DNA of 64,000 bases from Aminobacter carboxidus (GCF_014863355.1 NZ_JACZEP010000005.1:310001-374000); one strand, 5' to 3'; shown: positions 9,111 through 18,545, counted from the first letter of the stretch. The notes: a model not told the origin generated them from the sequence alone. Made by a program: numbers and translations.

Positions 9111-10202
9111 TCAGGCCACGATCCTGAGGGTGTCGCGCAATTTGGCGAAGGCGACGACCGAGAGAATGACGATGCCCTGGATGACAAGCACAAGAACCTG
9201 CGGCACTTGCGAGGTGATCTGGAGCACTTCCGAGCCAGACCGAAGCGTGGCGAAGAGCCCTCCCGATATGATCGCCGCCAGTGGATTGTTGTTGGCAAGC
9301 AGCGCCACCGCAATGCCCTCGAAGCCGTAGCCGGGCGAAATGTTCTGGTAGAGCCGGTGAGTGACGCCGGCCACTTCGAACGCCCCGGCAAGGCCTGCCA
9401 TCGCGCCGCTGATACAGATGGCGATCATCACATTGCGCTTTACGTTCATGCCGGCATAGCGCGCCGCATGCGGGTTAAGACCGACGACGCGCAAGGCGAA
9501 GCCGCGGCTGCTTTTCTGCAGGAAGATGTAGAGCGCCACTGCAAGCACTACTGCGACGAGAATGCCGATGTGCAGGCGCATGTCCGAGACGATGCGCGGC
9601 GTCCAGGCTTCCCGCAACAGGCGGGCCGATTGCGGATAAGCGGCGCTCGCATCCTTCATGGGGCCGGTGACGAGATAGCTTGTGAGAATGATCGCGATGT
9701 AGTTGAGCATGATCGTTGTCACGATCTCACTCGCCTGGAAGCGCACCTTCAGATAGCCGGCAATGCCGGCCCAGGCTGCGCCAGCAACCGCGCCTGCCAG
9801 CATGACCAGCGGTGCGTGCACCCACACCGACAACCCCTCCAAGTTGGTGCCAACCAAGGTTGCGGCAATCGCGCCGACGTAGAGTTGCCCTTCGGCGCCG
9901 ATGTTCCAGATGCTGCACCGGAAGGCGACGCAGAGCCCCGCGCCGATGAGGATGAGGGGGGTCGCCTTCAGGAGGATTTCGCCGACAGAGCGCATGTCCT
10001 GAAATGAGCCGAAGATCATTACCGTGACCACGTCGCTGCCGTTGAAGCCGTTCACCCACAAAAGGGCGGCACCGAAAGCGAGCGCCACGAGGACCGCCGC
10101 GATCGGAGTTGCGGCGCTGATCGCGGCTTGCGAGAGCGTCCGGTAGAAGGCTTGGGCTGCTTGAGGATACACGTTCTCACGCCCCTGGTTTACCTGTTCC
10201 AT
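9111..10202 (-). CDS. ABC transporter permease, BMP/nucleoside type (first permease)
   Basis: At 363 residues this is longer than its partner, as usual for the first permease of BMP-type importers. After a soluble N-terminus the protein has multiple hydrophobic helices and the hallmark CVAFRCSIWNIGAEGQLYVGAI near residue 110. A second family motif is FQASEIVTTIMLNYIA. The coupling region GLNPHAARYAGMNVKRNVM lies near residue 240. It is encoded 73 bases after the second binding protein and 65 bases before the other permease. With that partner it forms the membrane channel of an importer for nucleoside-like or heterocyclic compounds. Confidence 0.92.
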   Translation of the reverse strand: MEQVNQGRENVYPQAAQAFYRTLSQAAISAATPIAAVLVALAFGAALLWVNGFNGSDVVTVMIFGSFQDMRSVGEILLKATPLILIGAGLCVAFRCSIWNIGAEGQLYVGAIAATLVGTNLEGLSVWVHAPLVMLAGAVAGAAWAGIAGYLKVRFQASEIVTTIMLNYIAIILTSYLVTGPMKDASAAYPQSARLLREAWTPRIVSDMRLHIGILVAVVLAVALYIFLQKSSRGFALRVVGLNPHAARYAGMNVKRNVMIAICISGAMAGLAGAFEVAGVTHRLYQNISPGYGFEGIAVALLANNNPLAAIISGGLFATLRSGSEVLQITSQVPQVLVLVIQGIVILSVVAFAKLRDTLRIVA

Positions 10203-10275
10203 GGATCGGTCCGGATGTTGGTGTGGCGTGCAATGATGCGCTGCGGCCGGATGGGTCGGCCGCAGCGCATGCCGG

Positions 10276-11256
10276 CTATTCAGCGCCGGTCTTGATCTCT
10301 CCGGCAGCGATCTTGTCGCTGATCGCCTTCACCTCGGCGCGGATGTCTTGCGGCACCGAGATCGGGCCGTCATCGCGGAAGGTGAAGGACATGACCTTCG
10401 GGTCCTTGAGGCCGAAGATGACGTTTTCCTTTGGCGGACTGCCGGCCTTGATCGAGCGCACGACCTCCACAACACCCTGCGCATAATCGGCGACGTAGAG
10501 GCCGAGAATGTTGTTGGGCGCGACCTGCGTGAAGTCGCTGAAGATCGAAAAGGATCGCACGTCCGGGCCGGATTCCGAGATTGCCTGGTAGCCACCGACG
10601 GTGGCACCCGAAGCGTTCGGCACCACAAAATCAGCGCCCTGCGAGATCATGCTGAGGGCCGCTTCCTTGGCAGCGGTCGTATCGGTGAAGTTGCCGATAT
10701 AGGCCTCGCTGATCGGGAAGTCCGGATTGATGCTCTTGGCGCCGTTCTTGAAGCCGATAAAGGCCTGCTGGATCGGCGGGATTTCCATGCCGCCCACAAG
10801 GCCAGCCTTGCGGCCCATCTTCGCGGCAATCACGCCCATCAGGTAGAAGGGCTGGCTTGTATCGGTGTTGAGGCCGATGACATTGCCTTCATGGATGCTG
10901 CTTGAGGAGATCAGGAAATAGGTGTCCGGATAGTCGAGCGCGACTTCTAGAGCGGCGTCCTGGAACTCGAAGCCGTGGCCGAGGATGACCTTGTAGCCCT
11001 GGCTGGCATAGTCGCGGAACGCCTTTTCGAAGGACGCCGGGTTCTGCTGCAGCTCGACATAGCTGATCTTGGCCCCGAGCTGCCCTTCAACGCCCTTCAG
11101 CGCATTGAAGCCGATCCGATTCCATCCCTCTTCCGAAACGCTGCCGGGCACGAGAAGGCCCATCTTGAAGTCTTCGGCATATCCCATCGTCGGAATGGAC
11201 ATGGCGATGGACAGCGCCGCCACTCCTTCCACGAACGTCCTGCGTGAAAGTCTCAT
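10276..11256 (-). CDS. BMP family ABC transporter substrate-binding protein (copy 1)
   Basis: The start at 11256 is preferred over a Met five codons earlier because AGGA lies eight bases upstream of it. The 326-residue precursor begins MRLSRRTFVEGVAALSIAMS, a twin-arginine-like signal peptide that appears to end near GYA-ED, so the mature protein is periplasmic. The mature part starts FKMGLLVPGSVSEEGWNR, typical of BMP/PnrA-type binding proteins that capture nucleosides or related molecules. It is a clear tandem paralogue of the next gene upstream, with long shared blocks such as NVIGLNTD, QPFYLMG and VGGMEIPPI. Both genes precede a single permease-ATPase set, so two binding proteins probably feed one importer. 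Confidence 0.92.
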   Translation of the reverse strand: MRLSRRTFVEGVAALSIAMSIPTMGYAEDFKMGLLVPGSVSEEGWNRIGFNALKGVEGQLGAKISYVELQQNPASFEKAFRDYASQGYKVILGHGFEFQDAALEVALDYPDTYFLISSSSIHEGNVIGLNTDTSQPFYLMGVIAAKMGRKAGLVGGMEIPPIQQAFIGFKNGAKSINPDFPISEAYIGNFTDTTAAKEAALSMISQGADFVVPNASGATVGGYQAISESGPDVRSFSIFSDFTQVAPNNILGLYVADYAQGVVEVVRSIKAGSPPKENVIFGLKDPKVMSFTFRDDGPISVPQDIRAEVKAISDKIAAGEIKTGAE

Positions 11257-11295
11257 TGCTCTTCCTCCCATTTGATTGGTTCCCAGGGGTCGCGC

Positions 11296-12288
11296 TTATT
11301 TCGCGCGTGTCTGGATCTCGCCCGCAACGATCTTTGCACTCACCTCCTCCAGGTTAGTGCGCAGGTCCTGCGGTATCGATCTGGCGGCTTCGTCGTTGAA
11401 GGTGAACTTGATGACGTCCTTATCCTTCAGGCCGAAATCGACATTGCTTTGCGGCACGGTGCCATCCCGAATGCCCGAGACGATGCGTACGATGCCTTGA
11501 CCGTAATCGGCGATGAACGTGCCGAGGATGTTCTTGGGAGCGACCTCCGTATAGTCGCTGTAGACGCTGAAGGTGCCGGACTGCGTGCCCGATTCCTGAG
11601 CGGCCTGGATAACGCCCAGTCCCGCAGCGTTCGCATTGGGAACGACGAAATCGGCGCCCTGTGACATCATGCTGACTGCGGCTTCCTTGGCAGCACTCGC
11701 ATCGGTGAAGCTGTTGATGAAGACCGTGGACACGGGGAAATCCGGGTTCACGCTCTCGGCACCTTTCCGGAAGCCCTCGAAGGCATGGGCGATGGGCGGA
11801 ATTTCCATGCCGCCGATAAGGCCCGCGCCCTTGCCCATCTTCGCGGCGATCATGCCCATCAGATAGAAGGGCTGGCTGGCATCGGTGTTGAGGCCGATGA
11901 CGTTGCCCTCATGGACATAGCTCGACGAGACGAGAAAGACGGTCTCAGGAAAATCCTCCGCCGTCGTCAGCGCAGCATCCTGGAACTGGAAGCCGTGGCC
12001 CAGGACGACCTGGTAGCCGTGGCTCGCATAGTCGCGGAACGCCTTTTCGAAGGCAGCCGGGTTGTCGGGCAGCTCGACATAGCTGATTTCGGCGCCGAGT
12101 TCCTTTTCGACGCGCTTCAGTGCGTCATAGGCGATCCGGTTCCAGCCTTCCTCCGCGACACTTCCGGGCACCAGAAGGCCCATCTTGAAATCTTCGGCGT
12201 GGGCATGGCCTTGCCATATCATGCCGGCAAGGGCCGATCCGAGAGTGGAGGCAAGCAGCGAACGACGTGAAATGGCAGTGCTCTTCAT
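11296..12288 (-). CDS. BMP family ABC transporter substrate-binding protein (copy 2)
   Basis: The 330-residue precursor begins MKSTAISRRSLLASTLGS, a twin-arginine-like signal ending near AHA-ED; a GGGAG ribosome site precedes the ATG. The mature region FKMGLLVPGSVAEEGWNR matches copy 1 downstream, and the two proteins are colinear over their whole length with no insertions of note. The gap between the genes is only 39 bases, consistent with tandem duplication. Sequence differences concentrate between the shared motifs, as expected if the two copies bind related but different ligands. It follows the deaminase gene by 51 bases, which ties transport to deamination of the imported compound. Confidence 0.92.
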   Translation of the reverse strand: MKSTAISRRSLLASTLGSALAGMIWQGHAHAEDFKMGLLVPGSVAEEGWNRIAYDALKRVEKELGAEISYVELPDNPAAFEKAFRDYASHGYQVVLGHGFQFQDAALTTAEDFPETVFLVSSSYVHEGNVIGLNTDASQPFYLMGMIAAKMGKGAGLIGGMEIPPIAHAFEGFRKGAESVNPDFPVSTVFINSFTDASAAKEAAVSMMSQGADFVVPNANAAGLGVIQAAQESGTQSGTFSVYSDYTEVAPKNILGTFIADYGQGIVRIVSGIRDGTVPQSNVDFGLKDKDVIKFTFNDEAARSIPQDLRTNLEEVSAKIVAGEIQTRAK

Positions 12289-12339
12289 CCCATTCTCCCA
12301 TTAGATTGAACTCCAATCCCCCCGGAGCCGCTGCTCGGC

Positions 12340-13632
12340 CTACGCGACCTCCTTCAAGCCAAAGGTGTCGGTCGCGCTCTGTGAGACGAGGCGGCCCTTC
12401 GAGAAGACGAAGGTCCGGTCCGGTCCGCCGGCAACCAGCGTGTCGGTATCGATGCAGTCGGTAACGATGAAGTCGGCGCGGGCGCCGGCCACAAGGCCAT
12501 AATCCTTACCGAGGCCCATCAGGCGGGCAGGGGCCGTCGTGATCATGCGGTGGGCGGCGGCGAGCTCGTCGCCGCGTAGGTGGCCGGCGAGCAGTGTCCA
12601 GCGCGCGATCTCCAGCATGTCGCCCGAGCCGGTCGGCACGAACGGATCCTGGATGTTGTCCGACGCTGTGGCGATATTTATTCCGGCGCGGTAGAGCTCG
12701 GCGACGCGCGTCAGGCCGCGTGGCGGCAGCATCTCGGCGTCGCGGCCCTGCAGGTAGAGGTTCGCCGCTGGCAACGTGACCACGCCGACATCAAGCGCCA
12801 GCAGACGCTCGGCGATACGGTGGAATTCCGTGCGGGGCAGGGCGCTCAGCACGGATACGTGGCTGAACACGGTGCGGCCCTGCATGCCGAAGCGCTCGAC
12901 CCGATCGAGCGCGGCGTCCAGCAGGTGCACATCGGCCTTGAGGTGTTCGTCGAGATGCAGATCGACAGGTTTTCCCACCTTTACGGCGGCGGTAAACAGC
13001 ATGTCGAGGTAACGTGGCGGGTCCTCGGAGACCGCAGGCGTGCCACCCACCGCATCGGCGAGCGCGACCGCACTGTCGATGTTCTCAGCCAGCCAATCGA
13101 AGTCCTGGCCGGGATGCGGTGTCATAAAGGCGACTAGCTGGAGAGTGATGTCGTCTTTTACCGCATGGCGGACGCCGGCCAGTGTCTCGATGCCATAGAA
13201 GCCCGCATCCTTGTCGACGTTGACATGGCTGCGAATGGCCGTCGTGCCACGGGAGAGACACCGCTTGATAGTGCGCATCGCTCGCTCGCGGATGTCGTCG
13301 GGACCGGCGGTCCGGGCATATTTGGCGAAGGCCTCGCGTGCGCCCTGGAGCGTACCGGAAGGATTGGGCGTGAAGCGCAGCACGCCGGTCTTGTCGAGAT
13401 GCTGGTGCGCATCGAGAAAGCCGGGCGAAACCAGCATACCGGTAATGTCGACGCAGGCGCCGCAGGACCTGGTGTCCAGCCCAGGGCCGACCGCGACAAA
13501 CCGCCCATCCACCCCGACGATGATGTCACTGACTGCTTGCGAACCGTCGGCCTGAATGACAGCTCCCCCGGTGAGTGCAAAGGACTGTCCAGAGGTGAGG
13601 TCTGCGATCGATGCAGTTGGAATATCGCGCAC
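12340..13632 (-). CDS. CodA-like amidohydrolase/deaminase
   Basis: The 430-residue enzyme starts with GTG at 13632. An N-terminal beta-sandwich leads into GFLDAHQHLDK (His 76 and 78), the metal-binding HxH. It then has SHVNVD, HLDEHLK, FSHVS and, near the C-terminus, ATASDNIQDPFVPTGSGD, which resembles the SDNIRDPF motif of cytosine deaminase. Such enzymes remove amino groups from, or open, cytosine, guanine-like and other N-heterocycles. It is the first gene of the minus-strand operon that encodes the BMP-type importer, so it most likely acts on the imported compound. Which compound is used cannot be decided from the sequence; creatinine, hydantoin or triazine-like substrates are also used by relatives. 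Confidence 0.85.
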   Translation of the reverse strand: MRDIPTASIADLTSGQSFALTGGAVIQADGSQAVSDIIVGVDGRFVAVGPGLDTRSCGACVDITGMLVSPGFLDAHQHLDKTGVLRFTPNPSGTLQGAREAFAKYARTAGPDDIRERAMRTIKRCLSRGTTAIRSHVNVDKDAGFYGIETLAGVRHAVKDDITLQLVAFMTPHPGQDFDWLAENIDSAVALADAVGGTPAVSEDPPRYLDMLFTAAVKVGKPVDLHLDEHLKADVHLLDAALDRVERFGMQGRTVFSHVSVLSALPRTEFHRIAERLLALDVGVVTLPAANLYLQGRDAEMLPPRGLTRVAELYRAGINIATASDNIQDPFVPTGSGDMLEIARWTLLAGHLRGDELAAAHRMITTAPARLMGLGKDYGLVAGARADFIVTDCIDTDTLVAGGPDRTFVFSKGRLVSQSATDTFGLKEVA

Positions 13633-14078
13633 AGCTTTGTTCCCGCATTCTTGTTATGACGGGAAAGAGAGCACGAGCAATTAGTTTAGACAAATTTATT
13701 ATTTCAATCTTTTGATGAGCAAAACGCAATAATCGGCCGCTCGCATTCTTGCCTTTGGCAAAAAGCCGCGTTCAGAAAAACACGCACCATGATGTATGGA
13801 TCGATGCTGAAGTCGTCGTGCAGCCACCAAATGCTATCCCCTGCCACACGGCCGGCCACCAGTTGAAACGAGGGTGCTGAGATCGCTTCACCCGCACCGG
13901 AGCGTTCATATCTGGAATGCCAAATGGGTGGGTGAAAAGTATGGTGGTTGAAGTCAGCCCAAGGATGAGAACCTGTAGCAGGCTCTGGCGGCGACATTGG
14001 CAATAGCTCCGCAATCGGGCCGGCATTCGGTTGCCCCACTCTGCCTTGCTCCTGAAATGACGATGTTGGTCCGCGCTC
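13633..14078 (-). promoter_or_regulatory. Intergenic region upstream of the deaminase-transport operon
   Basis: This 446-base stretch holds no gene I can support. The part next to the deaminase start (13670-13730) is clearly A+T-rich compared with its surroundings, including TTTAGACAAATTTATTATTTC. It is the likely place for the operon promoter and for a LysR binding site. No exact -35/-10 pair could be fixed. The remainder towards the antiporter gene shows only weak unconserved open frames. Confidence 0.35.
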
Positions 14079-15878
14079 CTAGGGCCTGCCCGTCCTCCAC
14101 TTGCGGGAGGACAATCGGATCCCCATGCGCTCTTTCCCTGACTTGTCGGGTCGTTGCAACAGGCGCCGAAACTCGTCGCGTTTTTCATGGATTGAAGCGA
14201 TTGCGCTACCTGCCGGCACGCCGATGTTGACTAAAAGAGCTTCCGACAACTGAAGGCTGGCCTCCATCGTTTCAGGCACAGCGTCGGTAACGCCGATGTC
14301 GTAGAGCTTGGCGGCGTGTTCTGGGTCGCGCGCACGCGCGACGATGACCAGGTCTGGCCGTTCGGCGCGTGCGGCAGCGACCACAGCCTCGACTGCTGCC
14401 GGCTTATCCATGGTCACGACCAGAGCGCGGGCAGAAGCGATCCCGCATCTGCGTAGCAATTCGACCTGGGTCGCATCGCCATAGTAGATCATTGCACCCC
14501 GGCTTCGCTCACGTGCCACGAGAGCAGCGTTGTTATCTACCGTCAGATACGGCGCCTTGTGTCGGGTCAGCATTTGGCCAACAAGATCGCCTACCCGCCC
14601 AAATCCGGCAATGATTACTCTCTCGGCACGGTCTGTCACAGCTGGAGCCAGGGCTGCCAGGCTTGCCTCTTCACTTGCGCCCCGTGAGGACAGGCGCTCC
14701 GATACGCGTACGAGGAGAGGGATCGCAAACATTGAAAGCGTGGTCGCTAGCATCGCCGTCGCACCAGCGGACGCGGGCACGATGCCGGCGACCATCGCAG
14801 TTCCGATCAGCACAAGGGTAAATTCGCCTGCCGGGCTTAAGACGAGAGCAATCTCCCGTGCCAGATGCTGCGAAAGGCCGAAACTCAGCGCAATCGGCAA
14901 AAGTACAAGAGACTTGATCGCGATGATCGCAAAGACGGATCCAATCACTGGCAAAGGGTAATCAAGCAACTGAGTGAGGTCGAGCCTGGCTCCCACAGCT
15001 ACGAAGAATAGCCCCAGCAGCAAACCCTGGAACGGCTGGATTGCCACTTCGACCTGACGGCGATACTCCGTTTCGGCAAGAAGCAACCCGGCTACGAATG
15101 CACCAAGAGACATCGACAAACCGCTAGCGACGGAGACTAGCCCCGTACCAACGACGATAAGCAGACACGCAGCCAGGAAAAGTTCGTTGCTGCTCGTTGC
15201 GGCCACTAGCTTGAAGAGTGGCCTTAAGACGAGGCGCCCAAGAATAACAAGTCCACCCAGGGAGGCAATTGCCGGAATGATGGTGTAGAGCGCCCCCATG
15301 CCCACAGCGCCGTTACGCACATCGAGTAAAGCGACGGAAATCAGAAGTGGTGCAACCGCAATATCCTGAAATAGCAGCACTGCGAACGCGGTACGCCCCA
15401 CGGCTGAGTTGAGCTTCTTGCGTTCCGCAAGCGAGGGCAAGACCAAAGCGGTCGATGAGAGGGCCAGTGAGGATCCAAGAATGAGGGCTGATAGTGGTGT
15501 CTGGCCGAGTGCAAATGCAACCAGACCAAGTATGATCGACGACGCCACCACCTGCGCGAGGCCAAGCCCGAATATGAGCTTGTGCATGCGCATCAGACGC
15601 TCCCACGACAGTTCTAGCCCCATCATGAAGAGGAGAAAGGCTACGCCAAATTCAGCGGGTCCTGCTATCTGTTCAGCATCAGCGATCGAGATCGCCGAAA
15701 GCCATGGGACGTCCTGAGCAAGGGCGCCGAGGCCGAAAGGACCGAGAATTACTCCCGCAGTCAGGAACCCAAGCACCGGGCTTATCCTCAGGCGCATGAA
15801 AAGCGGGACGACCACACCCGCTGTAACAAGAAACAGCAGCAGATTCTTGTATGCGAGGAAACTTTCGCCGTCCGTCAT
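14079..15878 (-). CDS. KefB/KefC-type cation:proton antiporter with TrkA-N domain
   Basis: The 599-residue protein has an N-terminal CPA2 antiporter domain of about a dozen membrane helices (residues 7-390). It includes LRISPVLGFLTAGVILGPFGLG near the start and EFGVAFLLFMMGLELSW. A cytoplasmic Rossmann (TrkA-N/RCK) domain begins near residue 415 with ERVIIAGFGRVGD and continues with AMIYYGDATQVELLRRCGI. Such proteins exchange potassium or sodium for protons in the inner membrane and are gated by nucleotide or redox signals binding the TrkA-N domain. A glutathione-gated detoxification role like E. coli KefC is possible but no ancillary KefF/KefG gene is adjacent. The decayed insertion sequence starts about 85 bases upstream of the start codon, so the original promoter may be altered. 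Confidence 0.92.
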   Translation of the reverse strand: MTDGESFLAYKNLLLFLVTAGVVVPLFMRLRISPVLGFLTAGVILGPFGLGALAQDVPWLSAISIADAEQIAGPAEFGVAFLLFMMGLELSWERLMRMHKLIFGLGLAQVVASSIILGLVAFALGQTPLSALILGSSLALSSTALVLPSLAERKKLNSAVGRTAFAVLLFQDIAVAPLLISVALLDVRNGAVGMGALYTIIPAIASLGGLVILGRLVLRPLFKLVAATSSNELFLAACLLIVVGTGLVSVASGLSMSLGAFVAGLLLAETEYRRQVEVAIQPFQGLLLGLFFVAVGARLDLTQLLDYPLPVIGSVFAIIAIKSLVLLPIALSFGLSQHLAREIALVLSPAGEFTLVLIGTAMVAGIVPASAGATAMLATTLSMFAIPLLVRVSERLSSRGASEEASLAALAPAVTDRAERVIIAGFGRVGDLVGQMLTRHKAPYLTVDNNAALVARERSRGAMIYYGDATQVELLRRCGIASARALVVTMDKPAAVEAVVAAARAERPDLVIVARARDPEHAAKLYDIGVTDAVPETMEASLQLSEALLVNIGVPAGSAIASIHEKRDEFRRLLQRPDKSGKERMGIRLSSRKWRTGRP

Positions 15879-15964
15879 GGACCCATGTCCAAAATATCCC
15901 GCGAATGCGACCTGACCGCACAGTATCGCCCGAAGCGAACGTGAAGCAAGAGCCGCCGACCGGT

Positions 15965-17009
15965 TGACGTGCCCCCCTGAGGACGGAACGGCGATCGGCG
16001 AGGTGTGCCGGAAGGCCGGGATATCTGAGACGACATTCTACAACTGGCGCAAGCGTTATGCAGGTCTGATGCCGTCGGAGGTGAAGCGGCTGCGCCAACT
16101 CGAGGACGAGAACGCCAAGCTGAAGCGGATCGTGGCTGACCTGTCGTTGGACAAGGCCATGCTGCAGGACGTGCTGCAAAAAAAGCTCTGCGGCCTGCCC
16201 GCCGTCGCCATCTGGTCGATGAGGTGCGGGAGGCCTGGAGTGTGTCGGTTCGCACGGCGTGCTAGGCCCTGCGGATCGACCGCTCCCTCTACACCTACAA
16301 ATCCAGGCGCGGCGAGCAGGCCGGATTGAAGCAGCGGATCAAGGGTTGGGCCATCAACATGAAGCGAACACGCAGGCTTTACAACGAGTTGGGGCTTCAG
16401 CTGCGGAACAAGACGCCGAAGCGGCGCGTGAAGGCGAAGCTCAGGACGATCGAACCGAGGCGACAAGACGCAACCAGACCTGGGCGATGGACTTCGTGCA
16501 CGATCAGCTGGCGACGGACAGGAAGCTGCGCGTTCTCACCATCATCGACACCTGTTCGCGCTTCTCGCCAGCCGTCGATCCCCGCTTCAGCTATCGCGGC
16601 GAGGACGTCGTCGCCACGCTCGAACGGGTATGCCGGGAGCACGGATATCCGCAATCGATCCGCGTCGACCAGGGCTCCGAGTTCGTGTCGCGCGACCTCG
16701 ATATGTGGGCCTACCAGAGGGAGGTCGTGCTCGAATTCTCCCGCCCGGAAAGCCGACCGACAACTCGTTCATCGAGTCGTTCAACGGCAAGTTCCGGGCG
16801 GAATGCCTGAATGCCCACTGGTTCCTGACCTTTGACGACGCCCGCCGGAAGATTGAGCATTGGCGTCGAGGCTACAACGAGGTTCGTCCTCACAGCGCCC
16901 TCGGCAACAAGCCGCCGATATCGCTCACGAACGGTTCCGGCGCATCCCATCCGCCGTGAGCCACAGCCCGGAAATCCAGCCACGAGGTCCAAAATCGGGG
17001 TGCACTTCA
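15965..17009 (+). mobile_element. Degenerate IS3-family insertion sequence
   Basis: The proposed ends are inverted repeats. The left end reads TGACGTGCCCCCCTGAGGAC from 15965. The right end, read on the other strand from 17009, is TGAAGTGCACCCCGATTTTG. They share TGA-GTGC-CCCC and differ more further in. The 1045-base length is below the roughly 1.2-1.3 kb usual for IS3 elements. The start of orfA is missing close to the left end, indicating an internal deletion. No convincing target duplication is seen (ccggt on the left, cctgc on the right). Confidence 0.7.
15985..16959 (+). pseudogene. IS3-family transposase (orfA/orfB), broken
   Basis: OrfA survives from about its twentieth codon: GEVCRKAGISETTFYNWRKRY (helix-turn-helix) and the leucine-zipper stretch RLRQLEDENAKLKRIVADL. 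It reads to DVLQKKL near 16190. OrfB continues in pieces in different frames. An in-frame stop interrupts the early part near 16262. RTRRLYNELGLQLRNK is in one frame, WAMDFVHDQL and IRVDQGSEFVS (first two Asp of the DDE triad) in another. NSFIESFNGKFRAECLN (the Glu) and NEVRPHSALG are in a third. At least two frameshifts plus the missing start mean no active transposase can be made from this copy. Confidence 0.85.
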
Positions 17010-17167
17010 CCTGCTACCGCATCGTCTGGCGTCGCTTTGGAGTATTACAAATGCGAGCAGGTCCTTGCTTTAAAAGCAAATGATGTAACGACTAACCCTG
17101 CGGCCAATGCCCCGTAATCGAGTGCTTGGTGCCTCTGTCCGATGAGTGAGCGCACGATAGAAGCGCG

Positions 17168-17419
17168 TCAGGTACTTCCAGGCGGCTCGATTAAGAGGAT
17201 GCCGGACTCGGCGCAGAAAGTCGTGAACGCCTCCCTGGCCTGCTCGACAGATATCGATCCGTTGCCGGCCCCATGCATGGCGCTCTGCGCTAAATAGAAG
17301 AATGGTCCACGGGCGTTTACCGGCCACTCGTCGAGAAACTCGACGGCCTCGCCAACTGACCGTATCTCGCGAAGGGAGAATCCGGGGCCGTTGATCAGTA
17401 TGGTTGGAACGATTTCCAT
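17168..17419 (-). CDS. DUF982 domain protein
   Basis: The 83-residue protein MEIVPTILINGPGFSLREI... has the pattern of rhizobial DUF982 proteins. These features are an early hydrophobic strand, the segment VGEAVEFLDEWPVNARGPFF, and a C-terminal helix VEQAREAFTTFCAESGILL. DUF982 proteins are small, multicopy and nearly confined to Rhizobiales; their function is not established. The start codon has no strong ribosome site. The gene stands alone between the decayed insertion sequence and the DUF1236 gene. Confidence 0.7.
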   Translation of the reverse strand: MEIVPTILINGPGFSLREIRSVGEAVEFLDEWPVNARGPFFYLAQSAMHGAGNGSISVEQAREAFTTFCAESGILLIEPPGST

Positions 17420-17605
17420 CTAAAACAACGCCCCGGATGTGGGAGGGTTGCATGAACGCAAGCCCTGGTATTCCGTGAAGCTGGTCTCTGCGACAGCTCA
17501 CGCAAGCAAGGTAGTGAGCTCGCTAGTTTGCCTAAAGTCGCTGCGACACAAGCGCCCCAGCAAAAGGCGACCTGATGCCGGGTTTTGCACCAAGTCGCCA
17601 TTCGA

Positions 17606-17899
17606 TCAGTCCATGATGTAGACGACCTTGCGAGTCTGCGGATCAATAAGAACTGTACGACCGTCCATGACGACATACTGATACTTATTGTCGGCAAGGG
17701 CGCCCGGCTTGAGAATGTCGGGAATGATCGCTCCCACCACCAGTTCGAAGTTGGATGGACGTTCGACGATCACTGGATTGGTCTTGACGTATTCTCGAAC
17801 GACGATCTCCTCTTCAGGGGTCACCACAACAGTCTGGGCAACTGCGAATGCGGTCCCTGCAAGCAGGATGGTGGCAGCAAGTGTGCTTCGGAAAACCAT
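17606..17899 (-). CDS. DUF1236 domain protein, exported
   Basis: The ATG at 17899 is preceded by AGGAGGTCATCGAC, a very good ribosome site, and gives 97 residues. The N-terminus MVFRSTLAATILLAGTAFAVAQT is a clear signal peptide with likely cleavage after AVA. The mature part has PEEEIVVREYVKTNPV and ends YQYVVMDGRTVLIDPQTRKVVYIMD, the usual C-terminal pattern of DUF1236 proteins, which are periplasmic and of unknown function. It is monocistronic as far as can be seen. Family members are widespread in Rhizobiales. Confidence 0.82.
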   Translation of the reverse strand: MVFRSTLAATILLAGTAFAVAQTVVVTPEEEIVVREYVKTNPVIVERPSNFELVVGAIIPDILKPGALADNKYQYVVMDGRTVLIDPQTRKVVYIMD

Positions 17900-18190
17900 G
17901 TCGATGACCTCCTGAGTTGATGTGTAACAACCGATATGGGCCGAAACGGTTCCGTGTTTTGTGCGCGAAGCGACTGGCAGAATGTCCGCCAGGGGACCGT
18001 CACTTTGGTCGCGCAAATCTGTCCATGCCGAGTTTGGGTGAGTCGGTAGCTGCCGTCGGAGGAAGCGCCAAAACTGAATTGTATGGCGCAGCCATTGTAC
18101 GAGATCCAATGTGCGTCTGACCACTGCCCTCACACGGATAGCGACATTTGCCTGAGGTGCGGGCGCTTCTTTGCAGCACCCATTCAGATC

Positions 18191-18445
18191 TCACTTGATT
18201 TCAGATTCCCGTGGCAGGGCGATACATCGACATGCCGGGCGCAGGGCCGTCGGCTGTTGTTTCAAGTCGCTTCCGTAGGCAGAGGTTTCCCTCTCCTGCC
18301 GACTGCCCCGGGCATAGTAGGTAGTGTCCGCTCGGTCGACACCGATGTCTGAAAGCAGATGATCATTCAATGCTTCGACCGAAGACGGCAGTTGCCTGTG
18401 CTTCCGACCAACAGCCAGTTTCAAGATCGACAGTAACCTGAACAT
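18191..18445 (-). CDS. DUF1127 (YjiS-like) small protein
   Basis: The central segment VEALNDHLLSDIGVDRADTTYYARG fits the DUF1127 pattern, in which a helix ends LxDIGLxR. The ATG at 18445 with an upstream AAAAGGG gives 84 residues (MFRLLSILKLAVGRKH...). A longer reading from a TTG at 18526 is possible but its extra residues look unlike the family. DUF1127 proteins are small and basic; some bind RNA and influence phosphate or carbon metabolism in alphaproteobacteria. The gene is divergent from the LysR-type gene, with about 100 bases between them that must hold both promoters. Confidence 0.65.
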   Translation of the reverse strand: MFRLLSILKLAVGRKHRQLPSSVEALNDHLLSDIGVDRADTTYYARGSRQERETSAYGSDLKQQPTALRPACRCIALPRESEIK

Positions 18446-18545
18446 CGTCCAATCAGCCCTTTTGAGGCCGCACGATCGCAGTAGCTGGCGCTCGTGACAA
18501 AACGAAAAGTGGCAATCTGCCATCAAGAATGCTTATGCTTGTTGC

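Noticed and set aside
13704..14039. Minus-strand frame in the gap between the deaminase and the antiporter
   Set aside because: Composition is irregular, there is no ribosome site and no family resemblance.
15955..17015. Target-site duplication for the IS3-type element
   Set aside because: The flanks CCGGT and CCTGC share only their first two bases, which is not convincing.
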